From NCBI GenBank assembly GCA_028023455.1, contig JAQFVV010006542.1, forward strand, positions 775,271-839,270: a DNA stretch of 64,000 nucleotides, in the 5' to 3' direction. How positions within the stretch are numbered: the first letter of the stretch is position 1; each line of letters opens with the position of its first letter. Origin of the DNA: Epiperipatus broadwayi (taxonomy: Eukaryota > Onychophora > Udeonychophora > Euonychophora > Peripatidae). Shown one piece after another: positions 15,001-27,330 of the stretch. The notes under the pieces were generated by a model, which did no database searches, had not been told where the DNA came from, and was given only the letters and a program-made list of their open reading frames with translations. Made by a program: the position numbers and the translations under genes.

Positions 15001-15449
15001 GTAATTTACATTAACAAGACATATTTACATTTTTTTTTTAAAATTGCAATGCTTTATTCTTTTGTTATAGCAACTGAATAATGACTGTTCACTTAGTCAA
15101 CTTTTATGATTTTATTGTTATAGTTTTCTGGAAATATAACACATTGTTTGAACTTGGTGGTTCAGTTTTCATTTGACTTCATTCAATGATGTTGTTATTC
15201 CTTGTTCTACTTTAATTCAAATGTTGTTGAGTGTATTCTTTTATTTTGACTTTTGACACCAACTTCTTCCTTTAATTTAATCAAGTAATTTATATTTAGG
15301 AAAATAAAAAAAATATTGTCATAATTATTCTTATTTAAAATAAGCTGCTTGTAAAATAATGTCAATTCTCAGATAAGTTTGGAAATAGAAATCTTATCTA
15401 ATAATGCTTCTTTTATATTAACCCTTCACAAAAATATATCACCACTTGA
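12052..15449. other. AT-rich non-coding DNA
   Basis: No supported gene. It holds a (TA)n/(CA)n run at 13787-13814, which produces the repetitive frames there. A slightly more complex segment lies at 12960-13460, and a short CpG-bearing patch at 13950-14050. No protein motif was recognised on either strand. Confidence 0.5.
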
Positions 15450-16160
15450 TATCCCTTTGTCCTTGCAAAGAAGAAATGCACAATTTATATATCATTCTGT
15501 GGCATTCCACCACAGTGTTTTCTCTGTGGGAACATAAGTCACCTCATTAAACAATCTCTGATACATATTTATGAAAAATGCAAAAACATCAACAGGAACA
15601 ATCACAAGTGCAACTTATGGAAAGGAGATGAACTTCACAAAGATAAGCCTCCTCATCCCATTCAGGAAGATCAAGTTTGGAAATGTTATGAGCTAATGGA
15701 GACAACAGGGGGGAACCTTACATTAGCTGTTAAGTCCTCTGATGGCAAGGTGACTGGTGAGGTAGAATCAATACAAATAAACCATAATCCAATAGAAAAA
15801 ATAATCATTCAGTTGTCCATGGAACTGAAGCTATAAAGAGGAAAACAATAGACTCATGTAGTTTTCAGCAGTATGATAATAATGCATCATCTTTGAATGC
15901 TAGTCATGATAAAATCAAACCTACCACTTTAAATCAAAATCTAACAAAACCAAGAAATAAAAAGGTCAAAAAATGAAAAAAAAACATTGACATCAACAGA
16001 GAGGGATTACTGATCACCTGACAATGAAGTCTATCCAATGGAGTTTTCAGATTTGAATGAAAACAGCCTATCAACCACAACAGGCATTGCAGTAATACAA
16101 TTTGAATCCAATAAAATCAATGATGATAGTCTAAACATTGATCCTGGAGGGCAATTATAG
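15450..16160 (+). pseudogene. CCHC zinc-knuckle ORF1/gag-like remnant of a retroelement
   Basis: An open frame without a usable ATG runs from 15450 to the TAA at 15834-15836 (128 codons). It carries GIPPQCFLCGNISHLIKQ at about 15501-15554, a C-x2-C-x4-H knuckle whose last cysteine is lost. A second Cys-rich segment (KCKN...HKCNLWKGDELHK) follows. A short motif of the form G-[IR]-P/A-P-x-C-x-x-C-x4-GH is typical of LINE ORF1 proteins of invertebrates, which bind element RNA. After a frameshift a polar, lysine-rich tail is readable (about 15839-15975), and an acidic end (SPDNEVYPMEFSDLNE) runs to about 16160. It may belong to the same LINE family as the C-termini at 58 and 61 kb, but nothing here links them directly. 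A Ty3 gag is less likely because the spacing of the second knuckle differs. Confidence 0.5.
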
Positions 16161-18196
16161 AATTGTAAATATTCCATCTCCAAAAAATTCAAGAACTCTC
16201 AAGTATGAACAATCCTTTGTAGCTTCAGGCTTAACCAGGTACTGCTGGAGTATTAAGTACAATATAAACCATGGATAGCACTGCTTAATGACCAAAGATG
16301 CATATTGGATTCAATTTGCATTTCTATTTGACTAATAAATTCTATTTTTTTTAAAAAAGTATACTTGTAGATTATTATATTTGACAATGAAGTTTATAAA
16401 ACCAAAATATGAACACAACTGATGAATAGATATCTTACATCTTACTGAATTATTACGTGATTTAATAACAAATTATCAGCCAAATTTTAATTTCTTGCCA
16501 ATCAGATACAATAAAACGTAAATAATAAATATGTTTTATTGATATTGTTCTTTTTGATTTTTTATATAATTAATAAGTCTTATTAATAAGAAGAATCAAA
16601 TATTTGCTTCTATTAAATATTCCAAAACTTAATCATGAATCTTGAACGTATTGCAATTTTAACTCATGACGCTTGTAGAAATTAAGCTTGGTCACCCCTG
16701 CCTTATAGTATTATTCAAAATAATTATATTTTTTTTTGTAAATCTATTTTTAGTGATTATGTCATGAATGGTTTTCACAGTTCTTCATAAATAGCTTATG
16801 GACTTCTAGTTCATATCTGACTGAGGATATACAATATAAACATATAGTCAAATTTAAAATTAGAAGATAAATGCATAAATAGAGTGTAAGTCAGTATCAC
16901 ATCATTTAAAATTCACTATATATTTTCATTTTTTATTTAAAATCAAATCATAGTGTAAATGGTTTTACAGTCAACTTAAATTTATATTATATATAAAAAC
17001 AAAAGATAATAAAAAGGTGTTTGTTTGTTACTGTATTTTATACTAAATCAAAAATAGAAACAAAATAAAGGATATGGCAGATGGGATGAAAGAGTAAAAG
17101 TAGTTTTTTTATCTAGACTTCATACTTAAAAGGCAACTCTTTAATTTATTATAAAACTAATAAAAAATAATGAGGTTTTATTTTTACTATATAAGGAAAG
17201 TAAAGAGTTGAAAATATTACTTTTAAAATATATGATCAAAGAGTGGAAGATCCTTACCATTGCTTCCCTCCCACCCCTGCTACTATTATGCTTCTGATAC
17301 AATATACATTTTTCTTTCTGCATTACAGGAGAATGCAATTAAAAATCTTTTAGCCTTTCCTAACTCTTTTAGTCTTTTGAGATGTATTAAAGTTATTTAT
17401 TGATTTCTTTAGTGCATTATTTGAAACACAGCTGCCAATTACATTGGATGTTAGAGTTTTACTTTTTATTGAGGCTACTTATGATTCTGTGATCAGTTTG
17501 GATGTAAAAACTATATTACATACTAGATTCAATATTTATCCTAGGTAATGGTAAATTAGGCAGTTTTGGCAGATTCTACCATGAATAGGGGAGAAGTAAC
17601 ACAAGTGGAAAAGCTGAAATTGTAGGATAAACATTACACAGCAAGTATTAAAATAATGTAAAAAAATAAGTTATTATAAATGGCAAAAACTAATTTTTAA
17701 TCTAATTTACATTTGTAATAAAATATATTATTTATAACTGCTCTTAACTATATACAAATTATGAGTAGCTTAATTTATATTAGTGAGGCTATTTAATTGA
17801 AAAGCTATTTTAGGATATTTTTTTTCAATCTTGTTTCCCAATTTGCGTTTTTTTTATATAAATTTAATAGTAATGGAATATAAAGAGATGCAGCTGTGCT
17901 CTGAATCACTAGAAAAATTCCCACATACTACTTATAAATGAAGAACTGTTATAAAAAAACAATAACAATGGTTTCCGATTAAAAATATGTATAAACCTTA
18001 AATATACATAAATAAACATATGTTAAAATTTTATCATATGACAAAGAAGATATCATATAATTTTAGTTTATTAATTTTTATTCCTTAACAAATTTTGTTT
18101 TCACTACTCTTATGCTAGTTAATTTATGTAAACTCTTGCTTATCATGTGATAGCTTCATGGTTTTGAACCACTTCTGACTAAAAAATAAAGTCTTC
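16161..18196. other. AT-rich non-coding DNA
   Basis: No gene supported. A polypyrimidine-AG that resembles a splice acceptor occurs at 17309-17330, but no exon can be closed after it. Confidence 0.5.
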
Positions 18197-18631
18197 TAAC
18201 ATAATAAGCACAACTAAATTGGTCTTAATAATATATAGAAATAATCAGTTTTAGATCTATAAAACTATGGAGATAAATAAACTTCAATTGAAAAAATTAA
18301 GTTATTCAATTTGGGTTGGTATAACAAAAAGTAAAAATGGCTACTAGAGGTAAAATGCATGTACAGGTCAAAAAAATCTCAAAAGTTTTCTAGTGATGTT
18401 CTATACAAATATTCTCAGGTTTGTTTCTAACATTACTGAAGGACTTTTTGGATTTTTTGACCTGTACATGCATTTTTCCTCTAGTAGCCATTTTTACTTT
18501 TTGTTATACCAACCCAAATTGAATAACTTAATTTTTTCAATTGAAGTTTATTTATCTCCATAGTTGTATAGATCTAAAACTGATTATTTCTATATATTAT
18601 TAAGACCAATTTAGTTGTACTTATTATGTTA
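18197..18631. repeat. 435-bp foldback (inverted repeat) element
   Basis: The arms at 18197-18378 and 18451-18631 are about 182 bp each and nearly identical in inverted orientation. They begin TAACATAATAAG(C/T)ACAAC and include the shared segment GTTATACCAACCC. A 72-bp loop separates them, and weaker pairing continues a little into the loop. Only a handful of mismatches are visible, so the element is young compared with the retroelement debris that follows at once. No flanking duplication was clear. It would form a long hairpin RNA if transcribed. Confidence 0.85.
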
Positions 18632-18789
18632 GATAGCTGATTTAATGTGTATGTCAGAACTAACAATCATTGACATTATAAGCAAACATTTTGTCATATC
18701 CATAGCATAAGGAATAGGATAAAAAAAAATCAACAAACTGAGTGAATATTTTAATTCCAGATCATCTAGATACATTACCAGGTTAGCTT

Positions 18790-19265
18790 TAAGAAACAAG
18801 AGGCAATAGAAGGTCAAATCAGTAAAACAGTATTGAATGACATTAAAAAACTGTCTAAAGGGTGTGGATATGGTGATTATGTGGACAAAATTCTGTTAGA
18901 TCAATTAATCTGGGGCATGACATAGGACAGACTCCAAGAAAACCTGCTTTCCAATGCAGAATGAAAGTTTGAAAAAGCCATTAAAAGGGGAGTGGCCCAT
19001 GAAATTATTGTGGAACAGATGTTGCTTTTCAGTAATGAAAATTACAGAAAAACAACAGTGTATAAGATGGAGCATGAAACAGAAATTAAAAATAATTTTT
19101 GTGCAAATAAAAGTTTTAGAAAAAATAGTGTTTTTGCTGTGGAAAACCAGGGCACATCATAAAGAACTGTATATTTAAAAATGAACAATGCCATATCTTT
19201 AAACTGAAAGGCCACATAGCATGAATGTATAGAGAATCACCAGAAAGTGATAGTCAAGAATGACA
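18790..19265 (+). pseudogene. Ty3/gypsy gag fragment (capsid C-terminus and nucleocapsid)
   Basis: Gag packages element RNA. The plus strand reads ILLDQLIWGMT, stop, DRLQENLLSNAE, stop, KFEKAIKRGVAHEIIVEQ at about 18890-19020. This matches the Ty3-type capsid end (DR-[LI]-x-x-G-hydrophobic, then LQE-x-LL-x-E/D-x-x-L-x-x-A). After a frameshift comes a complete zinc knuckle, CFCCGKPGHIIKNC (19129-19170, C-x2-C-x4-H-x4-C). A second, broken knuckle, CHIFKLKGH, follows at 19189-19215, with its second cysteine changed to phenylalanine. Two stops and at least one frameshift make it non-functional. No protease or polymerase follows. It shares the double-knuckle layout with the copy at 40 kb. Confidence 0.8.
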
Positions 19266-19466
19266 ATCTAACCCAGGCACAAATGATAGAACTTATAGCA
19301 TTAACTACATATCAACTAAGGGCAAAACATTACCATGAGGCATGGGACCAATTTGTAAGGATGGCACCCTGAACATAGGATCAGAAAACAATGTTAAATC
19401 ATGTCAAATAAAGATGACTAAATTACAAACCAAAAATAAGAATTTAAAGGAAATGTGAATAGTTTT

Positions 19467-19812
19467 CAGATATAGTTACAATGCCAAAACCATCATGTGA
19501 ACAAATTGACCTGTAATATGGAAGACAAAAATGATATGAGTGTGTCATTACTGACCAAACTGCAAGAGTTGTATTCAATGATGAATCTACTAGAAAATAA
19601 ATCTGAGATCTTAGAATGCAGAAATGGTGAATTATATAATGAACTGGAGCAAAAATTGGAAAAAAATCAGTGTTTATAGTAGAATAAAAATCAGCTACTT
19701 AAACAAGCTGAAGATCAGAGAAAAACCCAGAGTTTCTCCAAGTGGGAGAAAAAAGCATCCATGGCAATGAGGAAAAATAAGAGTTTAGATAATTTTCAAG
19801 GTTACATTAATT
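19467..19812 (+). pseudogene. Broken coiled-coil reading frame, origin unknown
   Basis: One frame stays open for about 70 codons before and 43 codons after a double stop at 19677-19682. The first part (LLTKLQELYSMMNLLENKSEI and onward to LEQKLEKN) has heptad-like L/E/K spacing typical of a coiled coil. The second part (NQLLKQAEDQRKTQSFSKW and KKASMAMRKNKSLDN) continues in the same frame and is basic and polar. The conserved frame across the double stop suggests a real protein ancestor. It starts about 200 bp after the Ty3 zinc knuckles. It could be a retroelement-carried domain or a retro-copied exon of a host coiled-coil gene; I cannot tell which. Confidence 0.35.
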
Positions 19813-21775
19813 AATTGGAACATGGGTTTTTTTCTGGAGTGGGGAAGATCTCATGTTTTGTATAAATGTGTACATAGAAATTCAAGTATAAGTTTTGTAC
19901 TCCAGAAAAAATAAAAAAAATATATTAGAGAAATATATTTTAGATCACAAACTGATAAGAATTTAATTAATGATTACATTTGCATAAAATATAACAATGG
20001 AAAATATTTACAATTAAGAAAATTGCATTTGATAATTGCCAAAAAATATTTGTTAATTACAAATATTTCTTGATACAATGGAAATTGCAAATACTAATTA
20101 AAACACTAATAGGAAATACAAGACTGATAATGGTCAAGAATAAATCCTGGATTTCCAGAGGCAAATGTACATGTATAAATAGTTTTAAGCAGCAAAGTGC
20201 ATTGTTATCATTCCAGTAAATTTACCAAGTAAACAATTTCTGAGAGATTTATGGCTGAAAGAAGCATGAGTAATGATGCAGTGCTCTAGTGCAAAGCCAA
20301 TGTGTTTACAAGAAACAGCTGAACAGGGCCAAGACTGTTGTGAAGTGCATCATGGGAAGTGAACCAAAAGTGAACTACACCTGGGTCTCATTTTATGCAG
20401 TAGATAGGTTCTGCAAAAACATGCATAAATCACACAAAAAGACTTAACTTACATTGAGAAATGTGGGATATGTTTCATAATTTTTGAAAATTGCATAAAA
20501 GCAAAGCAACAATGTAAAATTACTTTAAAATTTACATAAAAAAAAAAGAAATAAAGTATGGCTAATAAAAAAGTTCAAATATTTGAAAATAATTGATACA
20601 AGACAAACTTTTTTTTTACTTTTTTTATTAACTATTTAATTTTATTCAAAATAATATGTTTTTATTTGTAATTTATTGTAATTTTTTTCAAACATATTTT
20701 AATCATTATCGCTATTGACAATATGTGGATACGTTTGAGAACTGATAGGAAATCAGATTTGTCACAAAAGGAAATAAAAGTAGTGCTAATGTCAGTCTTC
20801 TGCTGTCCTTAATAAGTACATCAACAGAAAATTTTCATTCATGGCTTCAAGTCCCTCTAAAACCATCATTATTGTAGTAAATTTATGGTCTTTTTAAAAC
20901 ATAAAACATACTGTAAGGTGCTGATTTGTTGCTGCTCATTTTGAACCAAAGTTAGCACTTGACATTCAATATGAAAATGTTTATTTTAGAGTACTTTTTC
21001 TGTACTTTTTTTACATATTATAAATTATTTTGATAAAATCTGTTAAAAATATAATTATTTTAGAAAAAATATTTAAGATTTTAGTAAAAATTCTTTACTT
21101 TTATATGAATGTAAATAATTATTTTAGAAAAATAATAGTTAAGATTTCAGTAAAAATTCTTTACTTTTACACAAACATAAATTGAGTAAGAAGTCAATGA
21201 CATACACAGCATTTTCTAATAGATTACAAATGTTCTTTTTAGGTTATCTGCTATATAATATTTTTATAATTATAAATAGAAATTTATTGTTGGAAAAACT
21301 TTTGTTCACTTTCATAATCTGACAAATTATTAATTTGCTTTTTACAAACAAATCTAATATTAAAATATGAATATATTTTTACTACTGATTCTGTAATTGA
21401 ACCAATCAAAAGTTTAAAACTTTAATTCACTCAGCCAATTAAGAAATTTTTCTATCTAAAAGTTAATGGTTTTCTGTCAATTATATAATTGCTGATTAAG
21501 CTTTGAAATGATGATTTTACTAATTGTTTATGAAGCTCACAATATCCAGACATACAACTATTTAACTCTGATAACTCCACAACTCAAAAAAGAGTGTTCA
21601 GCCTGTGAAGGTAAGTAACACCATTATAATACACAGTAACTAGTGTGTTGTTTTGGTCAGTTATAACAGTTATGCTCATCTAAAGCTAAGCAGTTTAAAA
21701 AGAGGGCAGGGATTTGGCCCAAGATGAATTAGTTATCTTATTGTTTTATTTTTATATATGAATGCCATTTGAAAT
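19813..21775. other. Non-coding, probable unrecognised old repeats
   Basis: The segment at 20150-20460 is less AT-rich and reads as possible decayed coding DNA, but no motif could be assigned. The rest is simple AT-rich DNA. Confidence 0.4.
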
Positions 21776-21857
21776 TAAACTGGCCATTCATAGTTATATA
21801 TAATTTCAAATCAATAACTAAACTGGCCATTCATAGTTATATATAATTTCAAATCAA
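21776..21857 (+). repeat. 43-bp tandem duplication
   Basis: Two head-to-tail copies, each beginning TAAACTGGCCATTCATAG, are essentially identical over the shared 39 bp, so the duplication is recent. Confidence 0.85.
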
Positions 21858-22265
21858 TTTAAAAATAACAATTGACGAAAAACAAGCCACTTTTTAAATA
21901 ATATATTTACATTATCTTGTTGGTTTTCCTATCATTTGGAAAACATTTCAAGATATAAAAACAAAATATCTTCTCTCTCCTTTAAATTTATTTATAATAC
22001 AAAAAACATTATGTAATTTAAACAATATGGCTTTTTCATTTTATCACATGCACTGTACTGTTCAAATTAAAATATAGAGACTTTTGAAAAGATAAGAATG
22101 GCTGTGCTATGTTTAAACCTACTTTGTAATTATATAGGCTTATCTAAAGCATCTCACTTTAAGAGCATAAAGATGTGTCTCTGTTCACTTTACTTCCATT
22201 ATTTCTTTCTGCATATTAACTCTCATAAAATCTTTAAATTTATTATGTGTTAATATTTGAAAATT

Positions 22266-22634
22266 ATGTAATATTTAATTTTATTTACTAGTGCAGAGAT
22301 AGTATGTAATTTAAACAGTAAGAATTTTTTATCAACATATGTTGTACTGTTTTTTATAATATCTCAACGATGTCTTGATAAGTATTGAGGAAACTCTTGA
22401 ACTAAGTCACAAGATAGAGATGATATAACAAAGAAAATAGATTTGAAGATAGGATGGCCACTCTTATATTTTCAAGTCACTTTTTTGTGTCTTAGTTCGA
22501 GAGTTTTCTCAATTTTCAACAAGACATTATTGATATATTATAAAAACAGAACAGCACATTTGTTAGGATGAAAAATCCTTGCCGTTTAAATTGCATATTA
22601 TCTCTGTGCTAGTAAATAAAATTAAATATTACAA
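22266..22634. repeat. Palindromic MITE-like element (about 370 bp)
   Basis: The left arm starts TATGTAATATTTAATTTTAT and is matched in inverted orientation at the right end (22610-22634, ATAAAATTAAATATTAC). Shared blocks inside the arms include CTAGTGCAGAGATA / TATCTCTGTGCTAG and TCTTGAACTAAG / CTTAGTTCGAGA. The arms are diverged and the centre lies at about 22433-22477. It has no coding capacity. The transposon superfamily is not clear because no target duplication stands out. Confidence 0.7.
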
Positions 22635-24384
22635 AAAAACACAAACATTGTGATAATTTTTTAATTACAGAAATATTACTTATTATTGGATAATCTGTAG
22701 TCTAGTGAATGACTAATAAAAAATAAAATCGACTGTTTAGAATTTATATATAGTTATGAATTTATCCAGCTAACATGTCCATGATTTAGAATTAAATGTT
22801 ATGTAGCTACTGATATCCAAAAAAACATTAGAATGTTTTGCAGATATATATCCAATAATTAACCTATAAATCTTTCTAGGTATTGGATGGTAAATGGTTA
22901 TATATCTATTTTAGATAAAAAGTAAAGCAACGAATTTAAACTACTTATATGCTTGTTTAGTCAGTAATATATAAATAATTGAATGATTTATTTGTCTGAC
23001 CAACAGAGGAGATCTTACTATCGATCATCTGTCGCTATACTAAATCATATAAAATCATAATATAGTATGTACCATTTCTCTATGATGTAGAAATTTTTTT
23101 CTGTAGGGGCGCTATTTAATACTACATTATAATCGTACTACAATATTCCTTTCATTTATATTTTTAAAAAAAGTAATCATAAAAAGCAAATACTTATTCA
23201 ATAATTTGAACAAAAGATTGCTTAGACTAATTTCACATTATAAACCAGATTCAAAATATCTGTCAAGCATTTCGAAACATTATTGTATATATATTTCCAT
23301 ATTATTTCTTTAAAAATTTATTACTATAGTAGTTGTTCATTAATCTGAGACAGTTTTGAATAAAATTATTACAATATATATATATAGTTCACGCTTGCAA
23401 TCAATAAAGCAATAAATGCTATCTTCAAAGCTTTGCTGAAGTGACCACTAACAAGTCTTTGTCTGTTTTAAGAGCGTTTAAGTATTAAATAAATTTTTGT
23501 CACGCTTCTTTTTCCTTCCCCAGATTTAAAAGTCGGAATATTTGTATTTAAAGGAACTAGACTTATTAACGAGTGTCCGAACCATAAGGCTTGCAACCAC
23601 TTGCAGATAAATCTTTTTACTGCAGCCATCAGCAGAATTTACTTCCGTGCAATTATTTTATCGAAAATTGTACATTTATTTCGACCTTTTCAATTAACGA
23701 TGGATTATCTCCAATAATTAGATCGCTCTTTATTATCTGAAATCTGTCAAGAACGTAGAAAGTTCTTGACTTAGTATGGTTTGAATGATTTTAACTAAGA
23801 CGACAAATATAGAGTAAGCAAATAAATTCTATAAATTTGTTTTAGCAATAAGCCATTACATAGATTGTTTACTGCATTATAAATAATATAATCTTAAAAG
23901 TTTTTAATTGGATGTCCAAATCACTCTCTTTGAAACATTCAAAACTTAACGAACGTTACTTTATAATTATCGTTAATATTAAAAAAAAAAAAAAACTAAT
24001 CGAAAATTATCTAATAGATAGATTTTTAAATATAGTAGCTTAATTTCTTATAATTTATAGTACAAGAGCACTTATAAATTTTATTGTAGCGACGCCATAT
24101 TGAATAATTTTATAATCAGTAGTACAGTGGGTCATATGACGATTGAACAAAATAGTACTGCGTGTCATATATATATATTTTTAATTTTCTCAGCTGAAAA
24201 TGCTGTGGAAAACTTAAACTTTTGAATTCATTATTCTATCACTATTCAAATAGCATGAAACTCGTATCTTATTTAAAAACATCGCTGAAACAAAACAAAA
24301 AAAACAACACCTTTTTACATATATACCTGCACTCATAAACAATTATAGGCATTCCAGATTCAAGATATATATAATAAAAACTGC
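22635..24384. other. Non-coding DNA with a CpG-retaining segment (23.4-24.2 kb)
   Basis: CpG is rare in most of the window but frequent at about 23390-24170, and the complexity is higher there. From 23524, after a pyrimidine-rich tract ending CCCCAG, a frame stays open for some 65 codons to a TAA near 23721. It has no clear donor site or known motif. The rest is AT-rich with no recognised feature. Confidence 0.4.
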
Positions 24385-26570
24385 TCAAGTGTGTTTCAAT
24401 GAGTATGCAAAACAATTAGTGAAACCAAAATATTGTTTGTATGATATTTTGCAATTATGTCTAATCGTAGCTTTCCAATGTATTCTACACTTTATCATAA
24501 CTTCCCAATGGAAACAATCAATATTGGACTTTATAGAAATGTCTTTGAGATCAACATAAACAAGCTTTACTTTTCCCATGAAAGTCATGCTAAAGTTTAC
24601 CATAAAACACCCTTTTAGAAAGTATAGTATTGTTTATTTGTTTACATGTCCAATCCAACAAACGTGAAATTGTATAATAATAAGACTATATTATTATATC
24701 CAGCAAATTAAAGATTATAATGAATAGTTTTATGACTATGCCATTGCATTTAAAAATTTTATGGAGCATCCTAAAATAAAAATGTTTTTATATTATACTG
24801 ATAAGGCATCCAAGTTTCACATCCATATGATAAATTAGGTAAAATAACAGTTCTATATAAAGTTAATTTAACTGCAATAGTTTCCCTGTGATCAAATTTC
24901 TCTATCTTTTAACTTGTGAAAAGCAACGACAGCATACTGGAATCTGATGATTTTTCTTTAGTCATTGGTTTATAAAAAAATAATTATTAAACTAAAGTCT
25001 TTAAATATTTAATTCAAACATTAAGCACATTCTATAAATTAACCTTTGAACTGGCAAAATAATACAATAATCAGCATACTGCAAATCCTTAATTGATGAA
25101 GATGAAGCTCTTTTTTTTTTGTTTTTAATTATCTGCCATTAAACCTGTATCACATCTTTATCCCTGTTTGATTAATTGACATAAACAGTTTCAAAAAAAC
25201 TATTATGGAAATTGAAAACAATGTTAGAAGAAGTTCATATTTTTGTTTAACACTTATTTTCATTTTAAATGTCTTAGATATTCTGTCTGTAGCTGCTTTA
25301 TAATATAAAAATATTTTGGTGGACAATCAATTTCAAACAATGTCATAAACCTATTTAAATAACTGAATCAAATTGTTGCCCAAATCAATAAAAGCAAGAT
25401 ATAAATCAGTCTTTTCTTCCTGATACTTTTCTTGCATTATTCTGGCACAAAGCCCATGTCTGCATGCATCTTAATTCTGCAAAGCAATTGTGAGTCTCTT
25501 ATAATTATCTATCAATGGGGAAAAACTATTCAACAAAATCTTTGAAAGCACTTTTTTATAATGTATAGTAATGATGTTTCATGTTAATCAATGTTATCTC
25601 ATCTATTCTCTATTTTTATAAATTAGAACAATAAAAGTATTTTTAAAATCAAGTGGCACAACATCATGGGTTCCTACATATCCCTAAAAATTCTAATATC
25701 ATATGAAGTCAATATATCATTACACCATTTTAAACCCTCTCCAGATATATGATAAAGACATGCAACCTTTCCATTTTTAAGATGAAAAAGATATGTTTTG
25801 ACTTCACAAAACTGGATGAAATGAGTAGATAAAATGGATATAGCATTAAAAGTGGTAATCCCAATTCTTGTATTATTATGCAAAAGATGATTAAAATATT
25901 TCTTCCATCTGTGCATAATATTACTGTGATCATAAACAAGAGTATTATCATTACATTTGAAATAATTGTGATTTTTTATCAAATGCATCAAAAGAAGATT
26001 AGAGTGATCACAATCAGCTAAATGTTTATATCTTTGCAGTTTTATTCCATTAATCATTTTAAAGCTTTCTTGTCAGACATTGAATTTCTAACTTCAGATA
26101 TTTAAATTTATTATTCTGTGAAGCAGAAAATGGCATATTTTTTTCTTTGAATTAAATCGTTAATAATATGATCATTATCAGAAAACTAGTCGTGATTCTT
26201 CTTTTTAATGAATCCAAGAATAGATTTATTCTATTTCAGTAATATGGAAATCTTGAAACTCCAAAGTAACAATTTTAATGTTTAATAGTTGTTTAAATTT
26301 AATATATATAATATGTGTTTCTAAAAAATGAACACCAATTTTCTTCTGAAAATGATTGGAATAAGATCTTCTTTCTAATACAACTATACTTTTAATATTG
26401 AAACATACTAATCTATGATCAATCCAATAATCTGCCCTTGTAAGTGCTTGTATAATACAAACTGTTCTTCTATTCTGATTTCTATACTCTGATTTCTAAC
26501 TATAATATAATCTATTAATTTTTTTCTATCAATACCACAGAAGCTGACGTTATTTCATAATATAAGTATT
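24385..26570 (-). pseudogene. LINE (RTE/Jockey-like) endonuclease-RT remnant
   Basis: Reading the minus strand from 26570 down, fragments of one non-LTR retrotransposon polyprotein appear in order. First is the end of an APE-type endonuclease (LIDYIIVRNQ, then a DHR-like element; about 26520-26400). The linker follows (IMHRWKKYFNHLL and LKNGKVACLYHISGEGLKW; 25950-25720). Next are RT motifs: IVLIYKN (about 25630), LYLAFIDL (about 25385), a palm motif YADYC where YADD is expected (about 25075), and NLSYGCETW (about 24815). Last is the C-terminal block KDISIKSNIDCFHWE...HWKAT (24545-24470). Such enzymes nick DNA and reverse-transcribe the element RNA at the nick. The catalytic YADD is YADY and many stops and frameshifts occur. 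The LINE order is certain; the clade is less so. Confidence 0.8.
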
Positions 26571-26984
26571 TTTTCAGTTATTTTTTAAATTAAAAAAAGC
26601 TAGGAGAGCAGATACAAATAATTATAGAAACCCAAGCTCTCAATATTTAACAAGTTGTTGAAATTAGAAAATAGTATATAAAAGTGTTATTTTTGAATCA
26701 AAAGTGCTGTATTATATTGAAGAGTAGTTATAATGAAGTCTAGGTTTGAGTTGCCATTATATGCTCTATTTATAAATGATGAAAAATATTTTTACTTTAT
26801 ATAACTTTCTGTTAAAAATATTGCAATCATGGGAAATATCTAGATATAGGTGGAGAATATTGTCAGTTTCTAAAAAAATATATATATCATAGTACAAAAC
26901 ATTTAATCAAAGGATTATCTAAATATTTTTTGGATTAATAGAGTAAACAATAGAGATACAAATACAGAGTTATTATTTCCTTTG

Positions 26985-27330
26985 AATTTGTAAGTGACAC
27001 AATTATTTTTACAAATAGTTTTTCATAGTTTGAAGAATTGTTAGAAAAGTTACCATATAGAAATTAAAATGTAGAAATAAAGATAAACTAAAAAAATTGT
27101 TGGAGTTCAAAAATTATTTTAAGAAGGAAATATAGATTGTTTGCTGTAAATTAGATAAAAAAATATAAATATTTTGGATATATTAATATAGATCAAAATA
27201 CAATAGACAAAATTAATCAAGGAATTGAAATACGTTAGTAGAAATAATTTACTAAATGTGGATGTAATCTGTGTTCTTGAAATATAGTTTTCCAATAATT
27301 ACTTATGTTTTTATTTTTTGAACTATTAAA
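26985..27330 (+). pseudogene. LINE reverse transcriptase palm/thumb fragment
   Basis: The plus strand carries SDTIIFTNSFS, stop, FEELLEKL at about 26990-27050. This corresponds to the RT palm motif (Y/F)ADDT-hydrophobic plus the helix after it. At about 27160-27230 it carries KYKYFGYINIDQNTIDKINQ, the 'FKYLGS-x-I-x-x-D' thumb motif. The first catalytic aspartate is not preserved (S-D). The piece lies tail-to-tail with nothing in between and 400 bp from the minus-strand LINE, but in the opposite orientation, so it is a separate insertion. AT-rich sequence to about 27620 may hold more of it. Confidence 0.65.

Noticed and set aside
17309-17412. Possible splice acceptor (TTTCTTTCTGCATTACAG) followed by 24 open codons
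   Set aside because: There is no donor site, no conserved motif and a stop soon after. Such tracts are common in AT-rich DNA.
25674-26057. 127-codon minus-strand frame as a stand-alone gene
   Set aside because: It is a piece of the LINE polyprotein (linker and start of RT) that stays open by chance.
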